Assembly: GCA_963844055.1 (NCBI GenBank)
Contig: CAWJMN010000001.1
Coordinates: 1,240,001 to 1,304,000, forward strand
Reading direction: 5' to 3'
Source: CAWJMN01 sp963844055
GTDB lineage: Bacteria > Planctomycetota > Planctomycetia > Pirellulales > Pirellulaceae
Length of the DNA stretch: 64,000 bases
Part shown: piece after piece, positions 10,389 to 18,594 of the stretch
Numbering within the stretch: the stretch's first letter is position 1
How the letters are laid out: each line of letters opens with the position of its first letter
Made by a program: the position numbers and the translations under genes
The notes under the pieces: generated by a model
What the model was told of the DNA's origin: nothing
Databases searched by the model: none
What the model saw: the letters and a program-made list of their open reading frames with translations, nothing else

Positions 10389-12131
10389 TTAGTACGGCGT
10401 ATGCTCATCTGGCCCTTCGCCTTCGGGATCATGCAGTCGCAAGAATTCCAGCAATTGCTCGCGCATCGCTTCAATGTCGGCCGCAGGACTCTGCTGGCTC
10501 AGCAAGTACTCAAAGGCGTCTAGCATTTCGCCCAGCATCGTGCGGGCATCCAAAGAAAGTTCTCGAAAGACCCGTTCGGACCTTCGCAAGACAAAGCGGT
10601 TGACAGCCTCTTCGCGCGGATGGCTCTTCAGGCTCTCCATTTGAGCCACTGCCTTTTCAATCTCGGCGTGCGACATCCCCTTTACATAGTTCGTGATGAC
10701 CAGGGATGCCTTCTTCTTGGTAGCAACGACGGTCGCTTCCACTTCTAAAACGCCGTTCAGGTCATAAGTAAACCGAACGTCAATACTGCGATTGGCACTA
10801 CCAATCGGGATAGATTTGATAGCCAGTTCTCCTAGCTTCAGGCTATCATCCGTCCGTCGACTCTCCCCCTGGAAAATCTTCACAATCACTTCGGTTTGTT
10901 GGGGGTGAATGGGGGATACTTGTTCCACTCGGCTAATGGGTATCGTAGAGTTCCTCGTTATGATCGGCATGAAGTAACCATCACGCTGTTCACTTCCCAG
11001 CTTCTTCGTAATCTCAATCCCCAGTGTGAACGGGCAAACATCCGTTACGACTAGGTCGTTCAAGCTGGCATCGTTGTCGAACAGTCCTGCCTGTACCGCC
11101 GCCCCCATCGCCACGACCTCATCAGGATTCAAGTGGCAGCGTGGCATACGATTGAAAATGGAAGTCACTCGGTCCCTAACGGCCGGCATTCGAGTGGCTC
11201 CTCCCACCAAAATCACTTCGTGAATATCATTCCGTGAAAGGCGTGCATCTCCCATGCAGCGTCGGATTGGCATTTCAACCTGGCTTAGCAGGTTTTCCGT
11301 CCACTTCTTAAAATCTTCGGCCTTGATGGTAACGCTAGGGCTGTCATCGTGGACTTCTCCTTTTGCATTGGGAACTCGTACTTCGACTTCTGCTTGCTGC
11401 GAAAGTCTTCGCTTGGCCTTTTCACACTGCTGGATCAGCCTCGAAACCAGCAGCGGCGATTTCAGCTCAGTCGTCTCAAACGAAAGCTTCTGCGTCTCCA
11501 AAATCCTCGCGGCCATCGTCCGTGTGAAATCTTCGCCTCCTAAAAAACACTCACCGGCCGTCGCACGCACTTCCACAGTCCCTTCAAACAGTTCGACAAT
11601 CGAAATGTCGAACGTTCCTCCACCCAGGTCAAATACGGCAATCACCTTGTCGGTCCCCGTATCGTGCAGTCCATAGGCAATTGCGGCCGCCGTCGGCTCA
11701 TTCAAGATGCGTTCAACTTGTAGTCCCGCCAGTTGTCCCGCTCGGATCGTGGCCTTTCGCTGATTGTCATTGAAGTAGGCCGGAACCGTGATCACGGCCC
11801 GCGTGATCGGCTCTTTCAGATACGCTTCGGCGTCCCCCTTCAGCGATTTCAGCACCAGGCTCGAAAGCTCCTCGGCCGTGAACTTTCGGTCGGCTAACTG
11901 ATAAACGCGGTCCGTTCCAATCCCCCGCTTAAAGATCGAGGCACATCGCTCGGGATGAAGTACCTGGTATTCCAGCGCGCTTCGACCCACGAGGACCACG
12001 CCCGCTTCATCGATTCCCACCACGGAAGGCGTCAGCTTGTCCCCCAGTGCGGTCGGAATGAGCTCGGGTCCCTGGGGGCCCATGTAAGAAACAGCCGAGT
12101 TCGTCGTACCAAGGTCGATGCCGATAATCAT
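10389..12131 (-). CDS. hscC: HscC-type Hsp70 chaperone
   Basis: 580 residues from ATG 12131. This start is chosen because MIIGIDLGTTNSAV begins the actin-like ATPase fold; the open frame continues upstream to 12275 without Hsp70 homology. Nucleotide-binding motifs are present: IGIDLGTTN (3-11), VITVPAYF (113-120), NEPTAAAIAYG (144-154), FDLGGGTFD (167-175) and ILVGGATRMP (307-316). The linker reads DLVVTDVCPFTLGIE (359-373), which is HscC-like rather than the usual DnaK form. The substrate-binding domain is followed by a short C-terminal lid of about 100 residues ending in an acidic tail. E. coli HscC (about 556 residues) is a specialised Hsp70 encoded beside the J-proteins DjlB and DjlC. This gene leads five co-directional genes and is distinct from a housekeeping dnaK-grpE-dnaJ set. 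Confidence 0.85.
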   Translation of the reverse strand: MIIGIDLGTTNSAVSYMGPQGPELIPTALGDKLTPSVVGIDEAGVVLVGRSALEYQVLHPERCASIFKRGIGTDRVYQLADRKFTAEELSSLVLKSLKGDAEAYLKEPITRAVITVPAYFNDNQRKATIRAGQLAGLQVERILNEPTAAAIAYGLHDTGTDKVIAVFDLGGGTFDISIVELFEGTVEVRATAGECFLGGEDFTRTMAARILETQKLSFETTELKSPLLVSRLIQQCEKAKRRLSQQAEVEVRVPNAKGEVHDDSPSVTIKAEDFKKWTENLLSQVEMPIRRCMGDARLSRNDIHEVILVGGATRMPAVRDRVTSIFNRMPRCHLNPDEVVAMGAAVQAGLFDNDASLNDLVVTDVCPFTLGIEITKKLGSEQRDGYFMPIITRNSTIPISRVEQVSPIHPQQTEVIVKIFQGESRRTDDSLKLGELAIKSIPIGSANRSIDVRFTYDLNGVLEVEATVVATKKKASLVITNYVKGMSHAEIEKAVAQMESLKSHPREEAVNRFVLRRSERVFRELSLDARTMLGEMLDAFEYLLSQQSPAADIEAMREQLLEFLRLHDPEGEGPDEHTPY

Positions 12132-12584
12132 GAATTCAGACCAGGTGAATCGTCCAGCCGAGGGGTAAAACCAGTCGTGAAAAGCAGGCTCGATTCTCAG
12201 CGAGCGCACCTGGAAAAGCAAGCAAGGGTCAGAATTCGCCGACAAGCACAATTTTGTGCTAGCGTCGGACTCCATTTCTCCGCGGACGATTCGGCCTGCA
12301 CGGCATTTAGTGGTAAAGAAAGGGCCTTAAGTCCTGCAAACAAAGGCTTTTGCGTAACCCAAGGGAAGCGAAAAATAGTCTTCACACTTTGGGAAAGAAT
12401 CATATTGGCAAGTTGTGCATGCGGCGGTATTCTACGCCCCTCACACGACGGCTCTGCCTCAGGTCAGGGGTGTATCGTCAGGCGGTCACAAGGATTGTGC
12501 CTTCCTGGTCCTGCAACTTCCTGACGGCTTAGCTGGTCCCGTTCACTCGACTGTTTCGCATACTTGCGCTGCGAGGATTTCAGG
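12132..12584. other. Intergenic region between divergent hscC and rimI
   Basis: About 450 bases with no supported gene; open frames here lack ribosome sites. It should contain the promoter of the reverse-strand chaperone operon and that of rimI. The only clear structure is a dyad at 12245-12260, listed separately. Confidence 0.45.
12245..12260. promoter_or_regulatory. Dyad upstream of the hscC operon, candidate operator
   Basis: AGCACAA-TT-TTGTGCT, two perfect 7-base arms, 114 bases upstream of the hscC start codon. It does not match the CIRCE heat-shock operator (TTAGCACTC-N9-GAGTGCTAA). The role is inferred from position alone. Confidence 0.3.
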
Positions 12585-13106
12585 ATGAATTCGCTTACGA
12601 AGCAAGCTTTGCCTGTGCATATCCGTTGGATGATTCGACGCGATATGGCGGAGGTGCTCGCCGTAGAAGCTCAAAGCTTTGAGTTCCCTTGGTCCGAAGA
12701 GGATTTCATCCGCTGCTTACGCCAACGCAATTGCATTGGCATGGTTGCGGAGCAGCACGAGCGCGTCGTGGGTTTCATGATCTATGAACTCCACAAAAAT
12801 CGCCTGCATGTCCTCAATTTCGCGGTCCACAAAGACATGCGTCGTCGGGGAATCGGGGCCCAAATGCTCCGCAAGCTTGTTAGCAAGCTTTCGCCACAGC
12901 GCCGCAGTCGCATCATGCTCGAAGTGCGTGAAACCAATCTCGACGCCCAGCTCTTCTTCCGTGAACAAGGCTTCAAGGCAATCTCTCTGCTGCGTGACTT
13001 CTACGAAGACACCACGGAAGATGCTTACCTGATGCAGTTCCGTTACGTCCCCTCGGCTGCTGAACTGGCAGAAATGGGCGACGAAAGCTCGCGGATGGCT
13101 GGCTAA
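12585..13106 (+). CDS. rimI: Ribosomal-protein-alanine N-acetyltransferase (RimI-type GNAT)
   Basis: Transfers acetyl from acetyl-CoA to a protein N-terminus, classically that of S18; cytosolic. 173 residues from ATG 12585; a TTG seven codons earlier is less likely. The GNAT fold is clear: RRDMAEVLAVEAQSFEFPWS at the N-terminus, the acetyl-CoA loop VHKDMRRRGIGAQML, then EVRETNLDAQLFFREQGFKA and a YEDTTEDAYLM tail typical of RimI. It is divergent from hscC and convergent with the metallophosphoesterase. The exact substrate is inferred; a related GNAT is possible. Confidence 0.85.
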   Translation: MNSLTKQALPVHIRWMIRRDMAEVLAVEAQSFEFPWSEEDFIRCLRQRNCIGMVAEQHERVVGFMIYELHKNRLHVLNFAVHKDMRRRGIGAQMLRKLVSKLSPQRRSRIMLEVRETNLDAQLFFREQGFKAISLLRDFYEDTTEDAYLMQFRYVPSAAELAEMGDESSRMAG

Positions 13107-13122
13107 CTAACGGCCGGTTCCG

Positions 13123-13609
13123 CTACAGCCACAAAATTTCTGCTTCGCCAGTCGCGGTTTCGTACACCGCAATGCTGTAACGGCTGGCCCGATAAAGCGC
13201 TCCCGGGTTGAGGACGAGCGTCTTTCCCAAGATCTCTTTTTTGGCGACATGGGTATGACCATAGCAAACAAGGTCATATTCACCGCTGCTGATCACGCTT
13301 TGGAACTTGCGGTAGTCGTCGCTGTGCAATAAAGCAATCCGCCGATCCCCCAGCGACAGGTCACCGAACTTTTCGTGCCCTGTAATCACGGATCCCGGTC
13401 GCTGGTCTTTTAGCCATGGTGTACGGGGATCATCGCAGTTGCCCAAGACAAAGTGTAGCGGCCACTGGGCAAATTGAGCTGAGCACCTCGCCCGACCCAA
13501 CATCGCCGCAGTGCAAAACGGCATCGACTTCCATGTTTTCCAGCATGTGGACCGCCGGGCGGCAGTTCTCTACATGTCCATGCGTGTCGCTGACAATCCC
13601 CAGACGCAT
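13123..13609 (-). CDS. YfcE/MJ0936-type metallophosphoesterase (frameshifted)
   Basis: The N-terminal half (MRLGIVSDTHGH, VDAVLHCGDVGSGEV) and C-terminal half (QWPLHFVLGNCDDP, YDLVCYGHTHVAKKE, LVLNPGALYRASRYS) lie in different frames. Dropping one base near 13480 joins them as EVLAQFAQWPLHFVLGNCD in a 161-residue protein, a normal family length. All metal-binding signatures (D-x-H, GD, GN-x-D, GHTH) are then present, which argues for a sequence error rather than decay. Members are small cytosolic phosphodiesterases or phosphatases of uncertain substrate. The start codon is ATG 13609. Confidence 0.85.
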
Positions 13610-13630
13610 TCCACACCGCGATTCATTAGC

Positions 13631-13655
13631 AAAAAGGGCCCTGCAAACAGGCCAT
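13631..13655 (-). terminator. Probable intrinsic terminator of phoU-phoB
   Basis: On the reverse strand GGCCTG-TTTG-CAGGGCC is followed by CTTTTTG, starting directly after the phoB stop codon. The stem has one bulge, so strength is uncertain. Confidence 0.45.
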
Positions 13656-13658
13656 TCG

Positions 13659-14381
13659 CTAAGATACGGCTTCTTCGTCGATCTCGCTGGCCAGTTCCGT
13701 ATCTCGGAAACGATAGCCGACGCCGCGCACGGTTTCAATCACATCTGCCGCTTTTCCCATCTTTCGGCGAAGGGCCCGGATGTGCACATCAATGGTCCGC
13801 TCCATCACCAGGGTGTCTTCACCCAGTGCGGCGTCGATCAGTTCCGTGCGATCAAATACTCGGCCCGGTTGCCGAATCAGCGTATCAAGCAGACGGAACT
13901 CGCTTCGCGTCAGCTGTACCGCTTTTCCCTCAATAAACACCTGGTGACGGCGGCGATCCACGGTCACCCCCATGCGCATCACGATCTCATCGCTGGTTGC
14001 TTCCGTGGTGCGGCGGCGACGCAGCGCCTTGATCCGTTCCAGCAGCACTTTCACGCTAAATGGCTTTGTGACATAGTCATCCGCCCCCAACGAAAAGCCT
14101 ACCAGCTCGTCGGACTCTTCCGCCTTCGCGGTCAGCATGACGATCAGAACATCTTTGGTCGAGTTGTCAGCCCGCAATCGGCGACAAACATCCAAACCAT
14201 CAATCACCGGCAGCATCAAGTCGAGAAGGACGATGTCGGGCGACTTCACTTGAGCCTGCAACAGGCCATCCTGCCCGTCCGTGGCCAAGATCACTTCATA
14301 GCCGGCTTGCTTGAGATTGTACGTCAGCACTTCCGCCAGCGAGCGATCATCTTCGATGACCAGGATTTTCGTTTTCGCCAT
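13659..14381 (-). CDS. phoB: Phosphate-regulon response regulator, PhoB/OmpR family
   Basis: 240 residues. The receiver domain (1-122) has acidic residues E10-D11-D12, the phosphoacceptor Asp54 in VLLDLMLP, T85 and Lys106 in TKPF. A winged-helix DNA-binding domain follows (about 140-230: LTRSEFRLLDTLIRQPGRVF, then VMERTIDVHIRALRRKMG and ETVRGVGYRF). PhoB-type regulators activate phosphate-starvation genes when phosphorylated by PhoR. No PhoR or Pst gene is in view, so the phosphate role rests on the phoU gene 18 bases upstream. It shares that gene's transcript. Confidence 0.9.
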   Translation of the reverse strand: MAKTKILVIEDDRSLAEVLTYNLKQAGYEVILATDGQDGLLQAQVKSPDIVLLDLMLPVIDGLDVCRRLRADNSTKDVLIVMLTAKAEESDELVGFSLGADDYVTKPFSVKVLLERIKALRRRRTTEATSDEIVMRMGVTVDRRRHQVFIEGKAVQLTRSEFRLLDTLIRQPGRVFDRTELIDAALGEDTLVMERTIDVHIRALRRKMGKAADVIETVRGVGYRFRDTELASEIDEEAVS

Positions 14382-14399
14382 GATGCTTCTTCAAACCCA

Positions 14400-15074
14400 C
14401 TAGGTTGAGTCGTCCCCGGTTAAATGGCGGTGGCGAACGATGTCCCCCTCCACCAGATAAATCACGTCTTCCGCAATGTTAGTTGCATGATCCGCGATGC
14501 GTTCTAGGTGCCGTGTTGCAGAGAAACAGTGCAGTGCCGCAGGAACGAGTTCCGGCTTCTTCTGCATGATCAGTTGCAGCTCAGCAATAATGTCGCAGTT
14601 GTACTGGTCAACTTGTCGATCAAGCGCAATGATCCGCTTGGCCGAGCCCGTTTCCAAACTGACGAACGCATCCATCACTCCACGTACCATCTGTGTGGTC
14701 AGTACGACCATCGGTGCCATCTGATCCGGAATCGGAAATGCCGGATACTCGTCAAGCGACTTGCCGCGTAGCGCAATGCTAACTGCCAAGTCCGCAATCC
14801 GTTCCAGGTCATTGTTGACCTTCATCACGGTTGCAATTCGACGCAGATCAACCGCCACCGGCTGATGCAGCGCCAACATCTTGAGGCACTCTTCTTCCAC
14901 ATGGACTTCATGCTCGTCCACGTAGGTGTCCGAAGTCACCACGTCGTCTACCAAATCAAAACGACGTTCAATCAAAGCCTGGGTGGCCTTGTCGATCATC
15001 TCTTCAACCATGGAAGAAATGCCGAGCAGCTCCTGGTGGAGGGTCTCGATGTCGCGTTGAAGGTGTCGGCTCAT
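14400..15074 (-). CDS. phoU: Phosphate signalling protein PhoU
   Basis: 224 residues in two tandem three-helix PhoU repeats. The metal-binding E/D-x3-D patterns are visible as NNDLERIADLAVSI (first repeat) and TRHLERIADHATNIAEDVIYLVEG (second repeat). PhoU is a cytosolic negative regulator linking the Pst transporter to PhoR and PhoB. It lies 18 bases upstream of phoB in the same direction, an arrangement that supports both names. Confidence 0.95.
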   Translation of the reverse strand: MSRHLQRDIETLHQELLGISSMVEEMIDKATQALIERRFDLVDDVVTSDTYVDEHEVHVEEECLKMLALHQPVAVDLRRIATVMKVNNDLERIADLAVSIALRGKSLDEYPAFPIPDQMAPMVVLTTQMVRGVMDAFVSLETGSAKRIIALDRQVDQYNCDIIAELQLIMQKKPELVPAALHCFSATRHLERIADHATNIAEDVIYLVEGDIVRHRHLTGDDST

Positions 15075-15682
15075 GATGGGTGGTACAGTGAAGAAGGAAA
15101 ATTGGAAGTCTCAAACGCCTCGGCAACGTTAGCTCACTCCACCTGCGTGAAGCGACACTCAAGCTGCCATTCGCCCATCATGTGTCGGAATCGCTTAGGC
15201 TGCAATGGCTTACAGCGTTTCTGCCGCACCATTTTTCCCCAATTCGACACCTGATAAAGGCCGTTTTTCGGCCCTTTCGGCTTCCAATCTACTTCGGCAA
15301 TCTAATGCCGGTTTATGTAGAACGCGTTAAGATTGTGGGAAGACGTTTCTTTCTCCGCCGTTTCAGGACCTTCCAGCCCCGGCCATTTGGCATTTCATCC
15401 GCCAATAGTAGATCCTCTACCCGAGTTCGCAAGGCAATTAATGGGGTGGCACTGGCAATTTCCCCGAGCGAAAACTCCGCTATTTGGGGAAAGCTTGTTT
15501 CGGGGCTGGCCAGTGTGCCTCAATGCCTCTGAATGGATGCGGCAGTTGTTTAGACTTTCCACCGCCCCGCCTTTTCAGAGCCGGAAGCGTCAGCGACGGC
15601 CATCCCCCCGCTGCCCCCGTTCGATCTCAATCTGAAAACACCGCACCAAAATACCTCCGCGTTCTACTCCCAACTGGCCCAA
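15075..15682. other. Long intergenic region upstream of phoU
   Basis: About 600 bases without a supported gene; open frames are short and have no recognisable product. It holds a GGCCG-TTTTT-CGGCC hairpin near 15259 and one copy of a 40-base dispersed repeat at 15572-15611. The phoU promoter should lie in the part nearest 15075, but no clear PHO box was found by eye. Confidence 0.45.
15572..15611. repeat. 40-base dispersed repeat, copy 1
   Basis: Begins TTTTCAGAGCCGGAAGCGTC and matches 36020-36059 at 39 of 40 positions. The core GCCG...CGGC can fold as an imperfect hairpin. Both copies sit in gene-free DNA, as expected for a REP-like intergenic element. Confidence 0.8.
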
Positions 15683-15714
15683 CAAAAAAAGGCCCGGGTT
15701 GCCCCGGACCTTTT
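15683..15714 (-). terminator. Intrinsic terminator of the secreted esterase gene
   Basis: On the reverse strand AAGGTCCGGGG-CAA-CCCGGGCC is followed by a run of seven T. It lies 36 bases past the esterase stop codon at 15750. Confidence 0.8.
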
Positions 15715-15749
15715 CACCTCAAACACAAAGAAAGTCTTGCTCGTCGTCC

Positions 15750-16640
15750 CTATTCTGTCCGCCACAGCCAAATCAAAGATTCAGGCAGGATCGCGCCGCC
15801 ATGTTTCCCATTGTGGCCTCCTTCGCCACCCACAAATTTGTGGTCATAGTTGGCAAACTTCAGGGCCGACTCCATCTCCAAATTGGCCAGCCACCAATTT
15901 CCATGTTCGTTGTTCACGTCTTTGTCGCCATCTTGCAAAAACACGCGAATCGGCTTGGCAGGCTTGGTCTTGCGAATCAGTGCATGATACACATGCCCGC
16001 CGCGAATGTTCGTAAAGCTTCCCACATGCGACAGCACCTTGCGGAACTGGTCAGGCCGTTCCCATGCCACGGTCCAGGCACAAATGCCGCCGGACGAAAT
16101 CCCGCAGATCGCTCGCTGGTTGGGGTCCTTCGTCAGGGGATGTACCTTTTCCACCTCAGGCAAAATCTCATCGATTAGCATCTTCGAGTACTGATCGCTC
16201 AACGTGTCGTATTCAAAGCTCCGATTGTTCGCCTGCCATGCAGGTTCAGGAATCTTGTCTCCCTTGTGTCCTGGATTGATGAAAATCCCAATGGTCACAG
16301 GCATCTGCTTCTTATGAATCAAGTTGTCAAACACGGTGGGAACACGAAAATCCCCCTTCTCGTTCACATAGGTATGACCATCTTGAAACACCATCACGGC
16401 CGCCGGTGTTTTCCCGTATGCTTGGCTTGGAACATAAACCCAGTAGTCCCGAATGGTCCCTTCAAACACGTTGCTTTTGTGCTGATACTTCGTAACTTTT
16501 CCCTTAGGAACGCCCGCTTGGGGAAGTGAGTCGGGGCCAAACGTATAGGGCTCGTCAGCTCCCCACGTTACCCCAGTCAAAGACGTCACTCCGGTCAAAA
16601 GCGCGATTGCCAATCCCATCGTCAAAAAAATGCGGCTCAT
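15750..16640 (-). CDS. Secreted esterase of the enterochelin-esterase/EstD type
   Basis: 296 residues from ATG 16640, chosen because a GAGAGGAAC site precedes it and a signal peptide follows directly (hydrophobic stretch 3-26, cleavage near ADEPY). The mature part is an alpha/beta-hydrolase: DYWVYVPSQAYGKTPAAVMV, FQDGHTYV and the nucleophile elbow GISSGG. DGDKDVNNEHG and GGEGGHNGKHG probably supply the acid and histidine. Such proteins hydrolyse ester bonds in siderophores or carbohydrate esters. No siderophore genes are nearby, so the substrate is open. It is a single-gene unit with its own terminator. Confidence 0.8.
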   Translation of the reverse strand: MSRIFLTMGLAIALLTGVTSLTGVTWGADEPYTFGPDSLPQAGVPKGKVTKYQHKSNVFEGTIRDYWVYVPSQAYGKTPAAVMVFQDGHTYVNEKGDFRVPTVFDNLIHKKQMPVTIGIFINPGHKGDKIPEPAWQANNRSFEYDTLSDQYSKMLIDEILPEVEKVHPLTKDPNQRAICGISSGGICAWTVAWERPDQFRKVLSHVGSFTNIRGGHVYHALIRKTKPAKPIRVFLQDGDKDVNNEHGNWWLANLEMESALKFANYDHKFVGGEGGHNGKHGGAILPESLIWLWRTE

Positions 16641-16794
16641 CGTTGTACGTTCCTCTCCATCATGCAGTGTCGTAATCAACCAGCATTGCCTAGCAGTTCT
16701 GATTGCCGTGCGGCCCATTTTGTCTTCTTCGTCCGGCCACCAATTACGACGACTCTAACACATTCCCCAGCACCGTTCCACCGTTCCATACCCC

Positions 16795-17103
16795 TTATAC
16801 CGCAGTTGTCATCATCCGCTCTTCAAGCTTGTCCAAGGCCGTAACCAAGTGGTTCCAGTCCGAGACGATCGAAAACGTCTTGAACTGAATTGCATCCTCC
16901 CGGCCAAACCCTTGTTCGCTCACCGACATCATTTCACCCAGCTTAGAGGGCGAAGTTGCCTCGCGTCCTTGTTGGCTTCCTTCTGCCAGGAAGGGAAGCA
17001 CACCCGACATCGTGCGATGGATCGCCCAGATCGCAGCAGCCCGTTCGTCGGCAGCATGGGTGATCAAACGAAACGAACCCGATTCCACATAAAACTTGGC
17101 CAT
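16795..17103 (-). CDS. Small protein of a lineage-specific family, copy A
   Basis: 102 residues from ATG 17103; an upstream in-frame Met at 17142 is unlikely because homology to copy B begins at MAKFYVESGSFRL. It is similar at the N-terminus to the next gene upstream (FYVESGSFRLITHAADERAA against FFVQSGPLKITVVAEDAHEA). No signal peptide, helix or metal motif is visible, and the function is unknown. It lies 94 bases after copy B in the same direction. Confidence 0.6.
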   Translation of the reverse strand: MAKFYVESGSFRLITHAADERAAAIWAIHRTMSGVLPFLAEGSQQGREATSPSKLGEMMSVSEQGFGREDAIQFKTFSIVSDWNHLVTALDKLEERMMTTAV

Positions 17104-17197
17104 GACACACACTTCCATTCTTTGGTTTATTGATTTCAGCAATCGTGTTTTGTTTTAAAAAGTCAGTCGTTCCGCCACCGTCAAAAATCTGTCCTCG

Positions 17198-17485
17198 TTA
17201 GTTCACACCGGCGATTTCGGTTTGCAGCAAGCGTTCCCATGCGTTAACGGCCGCTTCACCACTGGCCCGTGCCAGCATCGTAAAAGTCGAGAACCGTTTG
17301 CCAGGTCGCAGTCCGTTCAATGGTCGTACGACGATTTGCGATTCAAGCTCGGCTTGCTTACGCATCCGGGCATTCATTTCCCGTTCAATGCCCCACCACG
17401 AAAGAGCTTCGATGGCAGCTTCGTGAGCATCTTCCGCAACGACCGTAATCTTCAGCGGGCCCGATTGAACAAAAAATTCCTTCAT
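17198..17485 (-). CDS. Small protein of a lineage-specific family, copy B
   Basis: 95 residues from ATG 17485, after a GGATGGGTGG ribosome site. It opens MKEFFVQSGPLKITVVAED and continues with an alanine-rich helix (HEAAIEALSWW). It is paralogous to the following gene over the first 35 residues and in the C-terminal FSTFTMLARAS / FKTFSIVSDWN region. No known domain was recognised. The 5' region contains several hairpins. Confidence 0.6.
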   Translation of the reverse strand: MKEFFVQSGPLKITVVAEDAHEAAIEALSWWGIEREMNARMRKQAELESQIVVRPLNGLRPGKRFSTFTMLARASGEAAVNAWERLLQTEIAGVN

Positions 17486-17950
17486 GATCCACCCATCCTT
17501 TGCTGGTTCAAAAAGATTCGACTTCCAAAACTCTCACCGTCTCGGTCACTCGTGTGTCCCTCGGTGATATTGGAAGTATCGCGACCCCAGTGACACGTTA
17601 GGTCACTGGCCTTTTGTTCAGCCCTAGGAGAGGCCACGCAAAGGGGCCTGGCGATTCAACTTGCGAAAATTAGAAATTTCGCATTCGGGCCATGTGGACC
17701 TGGCCTCTTCCCAGCCAATGCGGCCGAAAACGGCCGTCAAATATTGCGCAGTCTGCGTAATTTAAACCGAAGGGCCAGGATTGCCAGCGACGGCCACTCC
17801 CACTCGTGCCCTCCCTAAAGCGTTGATCCGGGAAGGCCATCACCAATTACCGTCTAAGGGAGCCTCTCCCACGCAGGGAATGGGCTCTCCCAAGCCATGG
17901 CTTTGCTGCCACCGGCGCGTTGCCCATTGCTTCTTCGGGATCTGAGTGCG
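17486..17950. other. Hairpin-rich leader or intergenic region
   Basis: About 465 bases with no gene. Perfect hairpins occur at 17587-17609 (CCAGTGAC/GTCACTGG, followed on the plus strand by CCTTTTG) and 17721-17736 (CGGCCG-AAAA-CGGCCG). There is also a weaker one near 17661-17682 (TGCGAAA/TTTCGCA). They lie upstream of the reverse-strand genes at 17485 and 17103. Confidence 0.5.
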
Positions 17951-17951
17951 C

Positions 17952-17992
17952 AAAAAAACGCCCGACGAACTGGATAGCTCGCCGGGCGTTTT
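17952..17992 (-). terminator. Intrinsic terminator of the lipoprotein gene
   Basis: On the reverse strand AACGCCCGGCGA and TCGTCGGGCGTT form a long GC-rich stem followed by seven T, 27 bases beyond the stop codon at 18019. Confidence 0.85.
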
Positions 17993-18018
17993 GGCTTTTC
18001 TCGTTTTCAGAGCAAGGC

Positions 18019-18594
18019 TTAGAAGTTTGCCCCGGCTCCGGTGTCGACATTGCCAACCATGTGGAAGTGGTTATGGTCAACGTAGATCACTTCTTGCGAA
18101 TCCTCGTCAACCAGCGTGTGTGGCACTGGCCAGCCGACGCGAGTGGTTTCGCTGTAATAAATCGTGCACTTGTAGTGAGCGTGGTGCAGTTGGGCAGGGC
18201 CAATCAGCGGAATCACGCGTGGTGGATCGACATAATCCGAGATCTTTTCCTTCACGATCCGCACGTTGCTGCGGCTACGTTCATGAAGGAATGGTAGACC
18301 ACCCTGGATCGGGTTGGCCTTTTCAAAGGCTCGCATGACCTCGTCATCGCTAGGTGGATCTAGCGCGACTGCTGGGCCGCCAGCCTGCAAAGGGCCAAGG
18401 ATTGGAACACGGTCGTATCGCTCGTGCGACCAGAACTCGTCTTCCTTCTTCTTTTGGAAGTAAGGGCTAACTGGGATTGGAATCCCGAGTACACCCATGT
18501 TGATGCCGTTGGTGATACCAACACATCCGGTGCTCGACAATGAAGTCAGCGCCATGATGGTGCTTAAGGCGATTAGGGTCAACCGTTGAGTCAT
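18019..18594 (-). CDS. Lipoprotein of unknown function
   Basis: 191 residues from ATG 18594, preceded by a GAGGAAAA ribosome site. A hydrophobic signal ends in a lipobox (LSSTGC, Cys24). The mature part has no domain I recognise. It contains a Pro-rich segment (MGVLGIPIPVSPYF), FWSHERYDRVPILGP, and a His-rich stretch (LIGPAQLHHAHYKCTIYYS, then DHNHFHM) that could bind metal. Export and lipidation are well supported; no role can be given. It is a monocistronic unit with its own terminator. Confidence 0.75.
   Translation of the reverse strand: MTQRLTLIALSTIMALTSLSSTGCVGITNGINMGVLGIPIPVSPYFQKKKEDEFWSHERYDRVPILGPLQAGGPAVALDPPSDDEVMRAFEKANPIQGGLPFLHERSRSNVRIVKEKISDYVDPPRVIPLIGPAQLHHAHYKCTIYYSETTRVGWPVPHTLVDEDSQEVIYVDHNHFHMVGNVDTGAGANF

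Noticed and set aside
10389..12131. Housekeeping DnaK
   Set aside because: Short lid, HscC-like linker and no GrpE or canonical DnaJ neighbour.
12245..12260. CIRCE heat-shock operator
   Set aside because: Arms and spacing do not match TTAGCACTC-N9-GAGTGCTAA.
12132..12275. N-terminal extension of the Hsp70
   Set aside because: The extra 48 residues have no Hsp70 homology, and the actin-like fold starts exactly at the internal Met.
17587..17617. Plus-strand terminator of a protein gene
   Set aside because: No plus-strand coding gene ends upstream; it may belong to a leader or an RNA instead.
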